Below, in pieces: positions 1-10,969 of a stretch of DNA of 64,000 nt. Position 1 is the first letter of the stretch, and every line of letters starts with the position of its first letter. The stretch is from Caenorhabditis remanei. Lineage: Eukaryota > Nematoda > Chromadorea > Rhabditida > Rhabditidae. The notes beneath the pieces were generated by a model. The model had not been told where the DNA came from, did not search any database, and saw only the letters and a program-made list of their open reading frames with translations. The stretch lies in NCBI RefSeq assembly GCF_010183535.1, contig NC_071331.1:21514001-21578000 (forward strand), read 5' to 3'. The position numbers were made by a program, and so were the translations under genes.

Positions 1-3000
1 GCGCTTATTTCTGGAAAAAAATTTTCATAGTCGTCAAGGCCCGGCCCGGCTTCAAAAAATGACCCTTTTTTTCCAATTTTTTTTCGAAATTTTTTAAAGT
101 TTTCATCGAAAATGTGACAATTTTTGACTAATTTTCAGAATTTCTTCTAATTCTGACTGACAGTCTAACATTTGACTTTTTCGCGAAAAATTTCGAAAAA
201 TTCAAAAAATTTGAAAATTTGACTTTCGCGCCAGCTATGAAAATTTTGGTTTTTGTGAGCCATGTAAACGGGAAAGGACTTTGCCTGGTCCTTTCGTCTT
301 TAAAAATTCAAAAAATATATACCACTAAAATTATTGAGACCTGGATGAAGCCATGCAGATATTCAAATTTCTCATAAAATTTCCAAAGTTTTGAGCCCCA
401 TATTGACATATTTTGGAGCAATTTGAGGTTGGTGGCCTAGAAACCCCAAATTTGTATTCCTAGGCTACAAGTAGAAAATTGTCGACATGGGGCGCAAAAT
501 TTCGGAAATTCTGTGAAATATCAAAAAATCAAAATGATCCTATTCAAAGAGCAAAAAGTTTCAAGATTTTGAACATTTTCAAACTAAAATTACAAAAACG
601 TATTCAAAAATACGATTTTTGCTAGTTTTTGATATCTCAAAGCTCGAAAACTACGTTTTTTCATTCGAAATTCCATAAACTTCATCATAAACGCTCAATA
701 CATGTGAAAACAACTCGTGGCCAAGAAATCCGAAATTTTGGGCTTCTAGGCCACCAACCTAAAAATCATACTTGCAAAATATCGTCTCGGCCCGGCTCGG
801 CCCGTCGACCCGGTAGAGAAAGTTGCCAGCCCGGAGTCAAAAAATGAGCACAATTTTTTCACAAAATTGTTCGAAATTTTTTGAAATTCTTATCAAAAAT
901 AGTCAAAAATCCTATGTACACTTGAGTTTTATCGATATGTAAAAACATAGTCGAAAATTCGACTTTTTTGCGAAAAAATCTTTAAAAATTTAAAAATTTC
1001 AAATTTTTGTACTGTGACCCGGCCCGTTGCAAGTATGCTCAAAATGCTTCAAAATATAACAATATCGAGCTCAAAATTTCAGAAATTCCACGAGGAATTC
1101 AGATATTTGCACGATTTTATGTTTTAATGATATAAATTTTAAAGATATTGAAAATTACAAAACTTTTTTTTAATGAAAACAATTTTCTCCAAAATAAGCA
1201 GAACAATAAACCATTTTCCCCTCTGTAACAACATTCCTCCGCACAGATGTAATTATCATTAGTCTTCTCTCTCCTGTTTTTTAGTCAAAAAAGAGGGGAG
1301 AAACCACCGAAAAAAAGAGGGGCAAAGCGGTGACACAAGTGGAACGATAAAGATTTCAATCTGGAGATAAGGAGACGGCAGAAACAACACATTCTTCTTC
1401 TTATAATTATAAGATTTTTGAGGCTTGAGGCTGAGAAAAAATATATAAATTGGATGGAAAATTTGCGTTTTAAGGAGATAATTGATGGTGGATTAGAGAG
1501 GGGACAGGATTGACCTACAACTATTTGTTTGGCTGGGCGAAACACATACAAATTGGCCAAAAAATCGGTGAAAAACTTTTGAAATATCGGTTAAATCACT
1601 GAAAACAAAATTTAGTCCAGATTTTGGCCTAGAAACCTCGATTTTTCGATTTCTAGGCTACTATAATTAAAAATAACTGTCAAATTTGAATTTTCCGTAA
1701 AATTTCTGCAATTTTGAGCCCCATATTGCGATATTTTGGAGCAATTTGAGATGGGTGGCCTAGAAACCCAAATTTTCGGATTTCTAGGCCACCGACCGTT
1801 CTTTGTGCATTCTGATGATTTTTGATGACTTTTTTCTACAGAATTTTAGGATTAAATAATGTTAATACTATATGAAATGTAAAAATACAAAAAACAAATT
1901 TCAAAAAAAAAATTGCGAGTTTTTTTCTCGAAAATTAAACAAAATAAATAGCTGGAATTCTTGATAGCTGAAAAAAAATCGTGGTTGTATCTAGATTTCT
2001 CAAAAAATTTCCAAAGTTTTGAGCCCCATATGGCCATATTTTGAACTAATTTGAGGTTGGTGGCCTAGAAATCCGAAAATTTGGGTTTCTAGGCCACCAG
2101 CTGGTTTTAGGTGGTTTTTGAGTGTGTTTACAGTATTTTGAAATAAAATTTTAAGTTTAGATAGTGTTGAAACTGTGTGGAATGTAACAATTCAGAAAAT
2201 GTTCATCTCAAAAAATATTGTTTTTGAAATATTTTTTCGAACATTTTAAATTTTAAAATAAATATCTATAATTCTTGACATCAAGATGAAACCCTATTAA
2301 TTCTCAGATTTTCCGTTAAATTCCCGAAGTTTCGATCCCCATACTGACCTGTTTTGGAGGAATTTGAGGTTGGTGGCCTAGAAATCCCGAAATTTGGGTT
2401 TCTAGGCCACCGATCGTTTTTGGCGGATTTTGATTGTTTTCGATGGATTTTCGTCGCTTTCATGGTTTTGGAGTGTTTTTTCGTTAAGAAATAGACTTTT
2501 TAGAAAAAGTATTCGGGGGGGGGGGGGTTCTAAATTTTGAAGGTTTTTTCTTCCGAAAACTATATACAGTATTCCCTTTCATTCTCCTTTCTATATACAT
2601 GTACGTATGTGATTTACAACATGATAATTCTAGCTTCCGTATTCTTCTTTTCTGACCTTTTTTCATCCCCCTTTCTTGTTCTATCCCTCTCATCTACACA
2701 CCCCATAAACCAGTTCCAAAGGTGTCACTTTCATGATCAGAGGGGGCGGGGCTTAGGTATATAAGCACTTCCGCAAGTGATCATTTGCCATATATTCATA
2801 TTCTCTTTTGTTTCAGATGTCTTATTTTGATATAATTTTCTACGATTTAAGATTTTCTTTAGTGATTGGTGGTCTAGAAACCTCTGGATTTCGAATTCTA
2901 TGCTATTAAATCGAAAACTATTAGAATAGTTGAATTCTTCATGAAATTTCCAAGGTTTTGACACCCATATTGACGTATTTTGAAGTGATAGCCTAGAAAA

Positions 3001-3900
3001 CAAATTTTTTGGGTTTCTAGGCCACCAAATCAAAATGCTCTAAAACTTATCAGTATGGGACTCGAAATTTGTAGAATTTTTCGCTGATTCCAAATATGTA
3101 ATTAGTTTCAAGTTTGGTGGTCTAGAACTCGAGTTTCGAAGCTCTCTAGGCCACTAACAATGAATAAAAGTTTTGTTTTTGACAGTTTTTGGCTAGTTTT
3201 TGTGGTTTATGCAAAAAATGACTGTCATATTCAGAATCTTCATGAAAAATCCAAAATTTTGAGCTCCATATTGACGTATTTTGGAGCGATTTAAGGTTGG
3301 TGGCCAAGAAATCCGAAAATTTGGGTTTCTAGGCCACCAACCTCAAATTGCTTCAAAATAGGTCGATATGGGGCTCAAAATTTCGGAAATTTTACCAGAA
3401 ATTAAGATATTGTCACAGTTTAAAATGAAAATGTTTGGAAACCCCATTTTGGAAAATTCGAAAAAAAAAAACTTTTTTTTCAAAAACTCCAAATTTTGAA
3501 TACCAAGCATTTTCTAATGTAACTAACACGATTTTTGAAACCTCCGTCCACTTTCTGGAGTTTTGAGCCCCATATTGTCATATTTTGGATTATTTTGAGG
3601 TTGGTGGCCTAGAAATCCAAAAATTTGGGTTTCTAGGCCACCAACCGATTTTTGTGAATTTCGATGGTTTTCAATGGATTTTCGAGTTTTAAATAGTTTT
3701 TGAATGATTTTTAGGTGTTTTAGGGGGTTTTAGGTGTTTTGAGAGTACAAAACTATCAAAAAAATTAACACTTTTTTTTCGAAAGACGAAAATTTTGATT
3801 TTTTAAAGTTTTTTCGTATACTCGAATTTGTTTTATGTTTTCTGTGTGTAAATCGCTCGAACTCTCATTTTTTCTGAAAACCAATAAAACTTTTTATTTC
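1..3900. repeat. Repeat-rich stretch upstream of the collagen
   Basis: No gene seen. It holds many copies of a palindromic repeat with core GGTGGCCTAGAAA / TTTCTAGGCCACC (about 435, 720, 1625, 1760, 2065, 2375-2410, 2870, 2990, 3120, 3300, 3605). The copy at about 3236-3412 keeps both ~75-bp arms around the core. GGCCC-rich fragments at 38-52, 786-810 and 1016-1026 resemble ends of the GGCCC element described at 19.7 kb. A run of 13 G lies near 2515-2527. Confidence 0.8.
2758..2765 (+). promoter_or_regulatory. TATA-like box upstream of the collagen
   Basis: TATATAAG follows a GC-rich GGGGGCGGGGC stretch about 1.15 kb before the collagen ATG. A TTTGTTTCAG sequence follows at about 2807-2816. 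It could be a distal promoter or outron start for the collagen. This is suggestive only, because the sequence between it and the gene is mostly repeats. Confidence 0.3.
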
Positions 3901-3916
3901 AGAACCACCCCTCACT

Positions 3917-6014
3917 ATGTCAGCACGTGTTGCTGGCTACGCGGCGATCGCCTTCTCCCTCTCCTCCCTATTTTTGGTGGCTACATTCGTCCCCGCCCTC
4001 TGGAATAAAATCAATGATATCACCGGGGAACTTCACTATGATATGAATGAATTCCGTGATTTGCATAACGAGGTTTGGGCCAATATGCGTGGAGAGACGT
4101 TCGGCGAGTCAGTGGTTCCATTTGCCAGAAAGAAGAGACAGACGACGAGACCAGGAGAATGTGGTGAGTAGATCAAAATAATCAAAATATGTGCGAATGT
4201 TACTTCTTGAGAATTTGAAAAAAAAAAATTTCGAAAAAAAAATTTCCGAAATTTTTTTTCCATTTTCCTCCTTGTTTTCAAATTCTAGGCATCCAAACTG
4301 AAAACTAATAAATTATTCAAATTCCTTATAAAATTTCCAAAGTTTTGAGCCCCATATCGACCCACTTTGGAGCAATTTTAGGTTGGTGGCCTAGAAACCC
4401 AAAAATTTGGGTTTCTAGGCCACCAAACCAAACTACTCCGAAACTTATCAATATGAGGCTCAAAATTTTGGAAATTTCACGCTATTATCAAATAAAATGT
4501 TTGTTTGAAATGTGGTGGCCTAGAAATCGAGTTTTGGGGGTTTCTAGGCCACCAACTTCGAATTGTTTGGTTTCAAGGGGGAGTTTTGCGGTGTTTTTGC
4601 TATCTAGGGCTAATGATAACAGTAAATTTGAATTCTTTGTGCAATTCCTGAAATTTTGAGCTCCATATTGTCATATTTTGGAGCATTTTGAGTGTGGTGG
4701 CCTAGAAATCTGGAAAAAAAATTTTTCTAGGCCACGAGTTGTTTTTAGTGATTTTGAACGTTTTTGAAGATAATTTGTGAAATTTTAAATAAAAAATTAT
4801 GGTTTTTGTGCTTCAAAATGTCGAAAAACAGAAAAAATTTTATTTTCAAAGAAATTTTTTTCTGTCATTTTTTGAAATTTTTTTTTGAAAATTTTCAAAA
4901 TCTCAAAACTTTGTTGATTTTTAATAGAATTGTTTTAATTTTCGAATTTTTCATCAAATTTCCAAAATTTCGAGCCCCATATCGACCTATTTTGAAGCAT
5001 TTTGAGATTGGTGGCCTAGAAATCCGAAAATTTGGGTTTCTAGGCCACCAGATGATTTTTAGCTGATTTGAACGTTTTGAGAGAATTTTTAATTTTTTTG
5101 ATATAATTGGTAATTTGGGGTCCAATTTCCAATAAATTTCCACCCGTGGCCTAGGAATCCAAATTTTGGATTTCTAGGCCACCAAGCTCAAAATGCTCTA
5201 AAATGTGGCAATATGGGGCTCAAAATTTTGGAAATTTTATGAGGAATTTGAATATCAGCATGGGTTTTATCCAGTTGTCAAAAATTTCAGCACTTCAAAA
5301 TCGGGATCACCGTGGCCTAGAAACCCAAAATCTCGGATTTCTAGGTCACACCCTAAAATTGCAATTCTATCTATTTCAAAGGTTTTTTCCCTCAAAAACC
5401 TCAATAATATTTCAGTGTGCAATTCGAACAGTGCTTGCCCACCCGGAGCCTCCGGACCCCAAGGAACACCGGGACTCGACGGTACTCCAGGACAAGCCGG
5501 TGAGCCCGGAGCACCCGGACTCCCAGGAAACTACCCATCAATCAATATGGACGCCCATCAACAGTGCCGTATGTGCCCACCAGGACCACCCGGATTCCCT
5601 GGACCCGCCGGCGCGCCAGGCGCCCCAGGAGACAAAGGAAACGACGGAGCGGCAGGACTCCGCGGACCCGACGGACACCCAGGACACCCCGGTAATCCGG
5701 GTTACGGTGGCGAGCCGGGAGCACCCGGAAATAATGGAGAACCCGGAGAGAAGGGACGTGACGGAACACACGGATCGAAGGGAGCCCCAGGACCACAAGG
5801 ACCGTCTGGACCAGTCGGACAGCCAGGATTCCCAGGACAACCAGGAAATGATGGGAATAGTGGAGTGCCGGGAATTCAGGGAACACCTGGAGGACCCGGG
5901 GAGGATGGAGCTCCAGGAGCACCAGGATTCGATGGACAACAGGGACCGAGTGGAACGCCTGGAGAGGATGCAAACTACTGCAAGTGCCCACCAAGATCCA
6001 AACTTTCTCGTTAG
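3917..6014 (+). CDS. Nematode cuticle collagen, two exons
   Basis: Exons 3917-4163 and 5416-6014 join in phase (GT...AG) to give about 281 aa. Residues 1-80 form a nematode cuticle-collagen N-terminal domain: a hydrophobic signal-anchor-like stretch (residues ~8-28, [17 protein letters not shown]) and a basic RKKRQ site near residue 73 that fits furin-type (subtilisin-like) cleavage. Exon 2 encodes interrupted Gly-X-Y repeats with Cys clusters before (CNSNSAC), between (CRMC) and after (YCKC) the triple-helical blocks, as in cuticle collagens that trimerise and cross-link in the extracellular cuticle. The start ATG lies 14 nt after a TTTATTTCAG acceptor, so the mRNA is probably trans-spliced there or has a 5' UTR intron. 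The 1.25-kb intron is filled with palindromic repeats. I cannot tell which col gene this is. Confidence 0.93.
4164..5415. repeat. Palindromic repeats filling the collagen intron
   Basis: At least six GGCCTAGAAA...TTTCTAGGCC palindromes lie in the single collagen intron (about 4388-4422, 4505-4550, 4697-4735, 5013-5050, 5147-5183, 5313-5347). Several are flanked by the family's outer arm, which contains GAGCCCCATAT or its complement ATATGGGGCTC. Confidence 0.8.
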
Positions 6015-6060
6015 AGAAATCCTTTTTTGTGATTTTTGTGACAACTTTTCAAAGCAGAAC

Positions 6061-6066
6061 AATAAA
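6061..6066 (+). terminator. Poly(A) signal of the collagen
   Basis: AATAAA lies 47 nt after the collagen stop codon at 6012-6014, a normal distance for a Caenorhabditis 3' UTR. Confidence 0.75.
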
Positions 6067-6149
6067 GAGCATTCCAGGGCCATTTCTTTGTTATATTTCA
6101 GGTGTTTAGGGCGAATTGGGTCTCACCACGCAAACTACAGTAACCACTA

Positions 6150-6592
6150 TTTCCGGACTCCCTACTCCTACGGTCCCTAGTGTTCCCCACAACTTTATTC
6201 AGCCTGAAAATAATCCAATATTCCCACCGGGAGGTCCATCAAAAAATACGGTAGCCATGTCATCGGCATTTTCCTTTTGTCTACTGACACCCTACTGATT
6301 GATCATGTCAAAAAGGGGGACAAGAAGCATATGTTGAATGTCAAGAAGGCGTCATTCTGATGTCTTCTTCTTCTTTTTCTGAAGAAGAGGGTGTCAAACA
6401 ACATGTCAGAGAATGGAAAGGCGGTGAGAGAGAAAGGGAGGCTGGGGCGACGTTGACGCGTTTTCAGGGATCCTCTAAAATGCCTGGAAATGATGGACCA
6501 CCGGGTTTCACTGGAACAATTGAAAGAAAGAATACATTAATTGAATGAAATAAGCATTTATTGGAAAACCGCACAGAATATTGAACCAATAA
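6150..6592. repeat. Duplicated 3' flank with collagen-like relic, unit A
   Basis: About 330 bp here (starting CCTACTCCTACGGTCCCTAG) recur at 8945-9270 and in inverted form at 53765-53960, each time beyond the 3' end of a vWA-like gene copy. Around 6480-6520 one frame reads PGNDGPPGFTG, a Gly-X-Y stretch, so the duplicated flank seems to contain a decayed piece of a collagen gene. A TTGACGCGTTTTCAG motif near 6453-6467 also occurs in the minisatellite at 34.9-35.2 kb. Confidence 0.7.
6557..6562 (-). terminator. Poly(A) signal of vWA-like copy 1
   Basis: AATAAA on the minus strand about 30 nt after the stop codon of copy 1. Confidence 0.6.
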
Positions 6593-8027
6593 TTAGAAAT
6601 CTGGCAGTGGAAGGAAGTCGTGATAGCTGAAATATTAGATTTATACAATTGTTAAAATTTTTGGCAAAACTCACTATTCACTGTACATTCTTAGTTGAAT
6701 GATTTGTGGTTCAACAGTGTTATAATAATAGTCAACTGTCCATTTGTATGTGAGAGATCCTTTTAAAGCCAGTTGAATTGTTCTTGCAGTTCCAAAAAAA
6801 TAGCTGGAGTTTTGACTCGGTAATGCGTAAGCCCAAGATCCATCAGTACTTGCAATTGTGTAATTCAATAAAACGAATGAATTGTCAAGTGCTGCAAACA
6901 TTGTGAGTAATATAGTATAACTTGGAAATTGTCCTTACTGTGGTTTTGAATAGATAATTCAACTAAACACCAGTCGTCATAACCTGGTGGTACGGGAGTT
7001 GTGAATACCGGTATTTCGATTCGACCCGATCCAGAAACCAGAAAGTTTTGAGCAAGAAACTGGTAAGGGAAGATAAGTATCCAGGTCAATCTTTCAAAAG
7101 TCTGAAAACTGTTAGATAAGATCAGAATACAGTCTCGGTAGGTAGTATTCCCCAAATCTTGCACGAGTATTCTACAAGTGTTACGTAATAGCAGGCCTTG
7201 ACTTGTGGAATGCTTGTGCAAGACTTGTGAGCTCATCGAAATGGAAATTTAAACAATTGCAAAACAAACATAATCAATTGCACAGGAGAGGACGAATTAT
7301 GAGATCAAAGATTTGAACGTCAACAACAGTGACCATGATTTGTTTCCACGTAAATAACTTTGACAGTGAACTTTTTAAATTCAATTTTAACTTTTTCTGA
7401 AAGAACTCACACGATAAAGATCACTGCCGGTAGCAAATGCACAGATTCCATTAGTTTGATATGACATTTCGTACAGTGAGGCAGAATTGGTACCACCCGA
7501 TGGGATACTGTCCACAGCAATGTTCACCATCACATGATTAGCTCGTAGTTGGGAAATGATGTCAAATACATCAGACTCATTTGGATACCGTTTGACAGTA
7601 ATGAACACATGGGCTCCGCATAGTGAAACCTTCCCATTATTCAGAAACTTCTGGAATGTCTTACGAATAAGAGATGAAGGAAAAGAGTACAAACCTTCAA
7701 CACATTGTACAAGTTACTTTCAGTTGTTTTGTCTCCATATCCAATAGATGGATCAGGTTTATGGGTCCATAAAGAATCGTTGAAACTTCTGAAGTTAAAA
7801 ATTCTAATAAAGCAGCGAAAACAGAAAGTAAACATACTTTTTTTCCGAGTGATACTCAATTTCCTCTTCTTGTCTTGTATCAAATCGAACATTTGCCAGT
7901 GTTGTATATAAATAACCATTATAGACCATACTAGCAGCACCACCCCTAAATGTATCATAGTCGATGTCATTGGAATAAGCGTACAGAACTGTGTTATTTC
8001 GGGAAGGGACACACACATTCGGGTAAC
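6593..8027 (-). CDS. vWA-like extracellular family protein, copy 1 (5' end unresolved)
   Basis: Six exons on the minus strand: 8027-7838, 7788-7695, 7650-7411, 7101-6939, 6891-6675 and 6626-6593. All have GT-AG junctions and an open frame to a TAA after YYHDFLPLPDF. The first half has the alternating strand/helix pattern of a von Willebrand A fold (AHVFITVKRYPNESDV, LRANHVMVNIAVDSI, LYEMSYQTNG) without a DxSxS metal site. The second half is beta-rich with several N-x-S/T sites. It probably acts outside the cell or at the cell surface. I think it belongs to a nematode vWA-like family (DUF7154 type), but that name is from memory. The frame at the first listed exon needs an upstream exon ending in phase 1, and I could not find one. 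The 44 nt before it, if exonic, hold an in-frame stop and a 2-nt shift relative to copy 2. No disruption is seen downstream. Confidence 0.72.
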
Positions 8028-8071
8028 CTGAATTATTTTCATTTTATTAGGAGAGCTCATATTGTTTTAAT

Positions 8072-9456
8072 CTGAAAATATTGGTTTTTGATTCCTAGAA
8101 CTAAATTCTAACACTAATATTCCTATTTTTCAACAAAATCAATGTTTCCTAAATTATAGATTGTTCCTATGATGAATATTAGCTGGGAAGGGGGAGATGG
8201 ATGATAGAATAGAATAGAATAACTAAAATAAGTCTGCGAGAAACACTTTCTTGTTATCAGTTAAGAGTCTCAACGACTTTTCTTCCCACGCGTGACACGA
8301 TTAAGGAGGCAGAGTTCATATTTTTGATTGAGACATTCGAAACAAGTTTTGATCGCCGCGATATTCGAAATTATAAGCAAAGTGCTGTTTTTTTCTTTTC
8401 CTTCCTTTCTACTCGATGACGTCAGAATAAAACATGACGGAAGTTATGTCTTTCAGTAATTTCTTATCAGTTGGATTGTTCCTTTCTGTTTGTGTTTTAG
8501 AAGAGTTAACACCCTTTTTTGACACTTACAATGTCATAAGAATGTACAAATATGAACTGATAACAACATTTTTCTGGAAATGACTGGTCTCCGACCGTTT
8601 GTCGTCAGTGTCAAAAAGGGCTGGGGATACGGTATTGCTCAGTTCGACCAAAAGCTTCCCGTTTTCAACATGTGAATCGATGTCTGCCGGAAAATCTTTT
8701 TTTTTTATTGGACGTTCATAAAAATGTTTCAGATCAACTTTAGAGCTTTTTTTTTGTAGTTCACACAGCTTTTGCACATCTAGATCTGTAGAGGCCGCCC
8801 GTACAAGAAAGTTGTCAACTACAAAAATGAAGCCTTATTTTCGATTTACAGAATACTACTAAAACTGAAAATTAAGGAATAAACTGTCACCCCGTAACAC
8901 ACTTTCAAAGAAATAGTCAATCTGTCAAACCCTTGAATTTCGATTTCCAGACTTCCTACTCCTACGGTCCCTAGTATTCCCCACAACTTTATTCCATCTC
9001 GAAAAAAGATCCCTTTGGGAGGCCTATCAAAAAATACGGTAGCCATGTCATCGGCATTTCCCTTTTGTCTACTGACACCCTACTGATTGGTCATGTCAAA
9101 AAGGGGGACAAGAAGCATATGTTGAATGTCAAGAAGGCGTCATTCTGATGTCTTCTTCTTCTTTTTCTGAAGATGAAAAAGAGAGTGTCAAACAACATGT
9201 CAGAGGATGGAAATGCGGTGGGAGAGGAGAGGAGACTGGAGCGATGTTGACGCGTTTTCAGCATTTCAAGTGTTCAAAGACTGAGAGAAGAGGGACCTCC
9301 GAAATCCTCTGGAATATCTGGAATATCTGGAAATTATAGACAACCGGATGTCCAGGGACCTCACGGACAACAGGGTATGCTGTCCGAATGTTTTGCAGCG
9401 AATTAAAAAGAAATGTTAAAGAATACAACAATATTCAAACAATTTATATGAAGCTT
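8072..9456. repeat. Spacer between vWA-like copies 1 and 2
   Basis: Contains the upstream region of copy 1 (8072-8900) and the second copy of the shared 3' flank (8945-9270), which places the tandem duplication junction near 8940. At 9300-9375 one frame has scattered Gly-X-Y (GPPKSSGISGISG then QGPHGQQG), another collagen-like relic. No further gene is supported; a short minus ORF at 8526-8777 is treated under rejected items. Confidence 0.6.
8237..8276 (-). promoter_or_regulatory. Conserved GATA-site block upstream of copy 1
   Basis: On the minus strand this reads GACTCTTAACTGATAACAAG followed by AAAGTGTTTCTCG. It matches blocks at 10925-10966 (copy 2) and 51315-51358 (copy 3) nearly base for base. 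It contains TGATAA, the site type bound by intestinal GATA factors such as ELT-2, about 210 bp before the first conserved exon block. Conservation across all three copies while the surrounding sequence diverges suggests function. Confidence 0.55.
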
Positions 9457-10810
9457 TTATTTGAAATCTGGGAGTGGAAGGAAGTCGTGATAACTGAATT
9501 ATTAGATTTATGCAATTGTTAAAGATTTTGAAAAAAAAACTCACTAATAACTGTACATTCTGCATTCAATGATTTGGGGTTCATCTGTATTATAATGATA
9601 GTCAATTGTCCATTTGTAAGAGAGGGATCCGTTCAGATACAAGAAATTTGATTCTGCAGTTCCAAAAAGAGGGTACGATTGGTTACTCGGAAATTGATGA
9701 ATATAAGATCCATCAGTACTCTCAACTGTATAGTTCATTGATACGAATGAATTGTCAAGTGCTGCAAACATTGTGAATAATTTAGTCTAACTTGGAAATA
9801 ATTCTTACTGTGGTTTTGAACAGTTATTGCTAGTTGTTCAACCCAATCCACTGGAGTTGGAGTGTTGAATGCCGGTAGTTCGATTCGACCAGATCCAGAA
9901 ACCCAAAAGTTTTGAGCAACGAATTGGTATTTACCAAGTACAAAGGTCATGAATTGAAAACCCTGAAAAATTTTAGATAAGAAGAGAGTGCAGTAGCGTG
10001 AGTGAGTACACATCCGAAACGTTCTGGTAGGCTCTTTTGTGAAGAAACGTAATCATCAATATGTAGAAAGTTGCAGAAAGACATAATCACTTGCACAGAA
10101 GCGCACAAAGCATGAGATGAAATTCAAATTCGACTTTTTTCTAAAAGAACTCACTTCAACAAGGTTCCAGTAACTGGCAAACAGACAATATCCATTTGTT
10201 TTAAATGACATTTCGTATAATGTTGCAGAATTGGAACCGCCCGATGGGATACTGTCGACAACAATGTACACGAATACATGATTGGCTCGTAGTTGGGTGA
10301 TTATGTCAGATACATCAGACTCATCTGGGTACCGTTTTACTGCAATGAACACTAGGGCTCCACACAATGAAACCTTTCCATTGTTGAGAAACTTCTGGAA
10401 TGTCTTATAAATAGAAGAAGAGATGAAATAGTACAAACCTTCAAAACCGCGTACAAGTTGCTTCCAGTAGTATTATTTCCATATCCTAGTGATGGATCAG
10501 GCGCATGAGTCCGTAAAGAAGCATTCAAATTTCTGAAATGAAAAGGTTTAATAAAACAGTCAAAGCAGAAACCAAACATACTTATAGTCCGTGTGATACT
10601 CAATCTCTTCTTCCTGTTTCGTATCGAATCGAACATTTGCCATTGTTGTATACCATTTAGCAGAACTAACCATACTTTCGGCACCCCAATGAAATGTGTC
10701 ATAGTCGATGTCAGTTGAATACGCGTACAGAACAGTGTTCTTAGAGGGAATGCATGCGACCGATGAACCTGAATTGTTTTCATTATTGGGAGAACCAATT
10801 TTTTTTGAAT
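9457..10810 (-). CDS. vWA-like extracellular family protein, copy 2
   Basis: Exons on the minus strand: 10810-10582, 10532-10439, 10394-10155, 9962-9809, 9761-9545 and 9493-9457. The intron positions and phases are those of copy 1, and the third exon is exactly 240 nt in all three copies. About 320 aa are visible. There is a conserved Cys near the start (VACIPSK), a vWA-like half (LVFIAVKRYPDESDVSDI, LRANHVFVYIVVDSIPSGG, LYEMSFKTNG) and a beta-rich half with N-glycosylation sequons (NQS, NGS, NYT), ending in YYYHDFLPLPDFK. In this copy the 42 nt before the conserved acceptor also stay open (IGSPNNENNSG), so the first exon may start at 10810 behind a TTATTTCAG acceptor. The signal-peptide or anchor exon was not found. 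AATAAA at 9456-9461 overlaps the stop codon, so the 3' UTR must be very short. Confidence 0.78.
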
Positions 10811-10924
10811 CTGAAATAATTTCTTTTCGTTTATGCCCCGCTTCTGATATTGTGTCTTTTTTTGAATATTAGTTAGGAAGAGGGAGAGGGTGATAGAATA
10901 GAATATGAATGACTGAATTAAATC

Positions 10925-10966
10925 GTCGATATAAACACTTTCTTGTTATCAGTGAAGAGTCTTAAT
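10925..10966 (-). promoter_or_regulatory. Conserved GATA-site block upstream of copy 2
   Basis: Minus strand AAGACTCTTCACTGATAACA followed by AGAAAGTGTTT, the counterpart of the blocks upstream of copies 1 and 3. It contains TGATAA. Confidence 0.55.
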
Positions 10967-10969
10967 GCC

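Noticed and set aside
5538..6083. Two long minus-strand frames opposite the collagen exon
   Set aside because: Antisense shadows of Gly-X-Y codons, which seldom give stops on the other strand.
8526..8777. 83-codon minus-strand frame (MQKLCELQKKSSKVDLKH...) between vWA-like copies
   Set aside because: Codon content is decent and a GTAAGT donor follows, but neither phase joins to copy 1 without a stop, and no counterpart exists upstream of copies 2 and 3. Possibly a relic, but not supportable as a gene.
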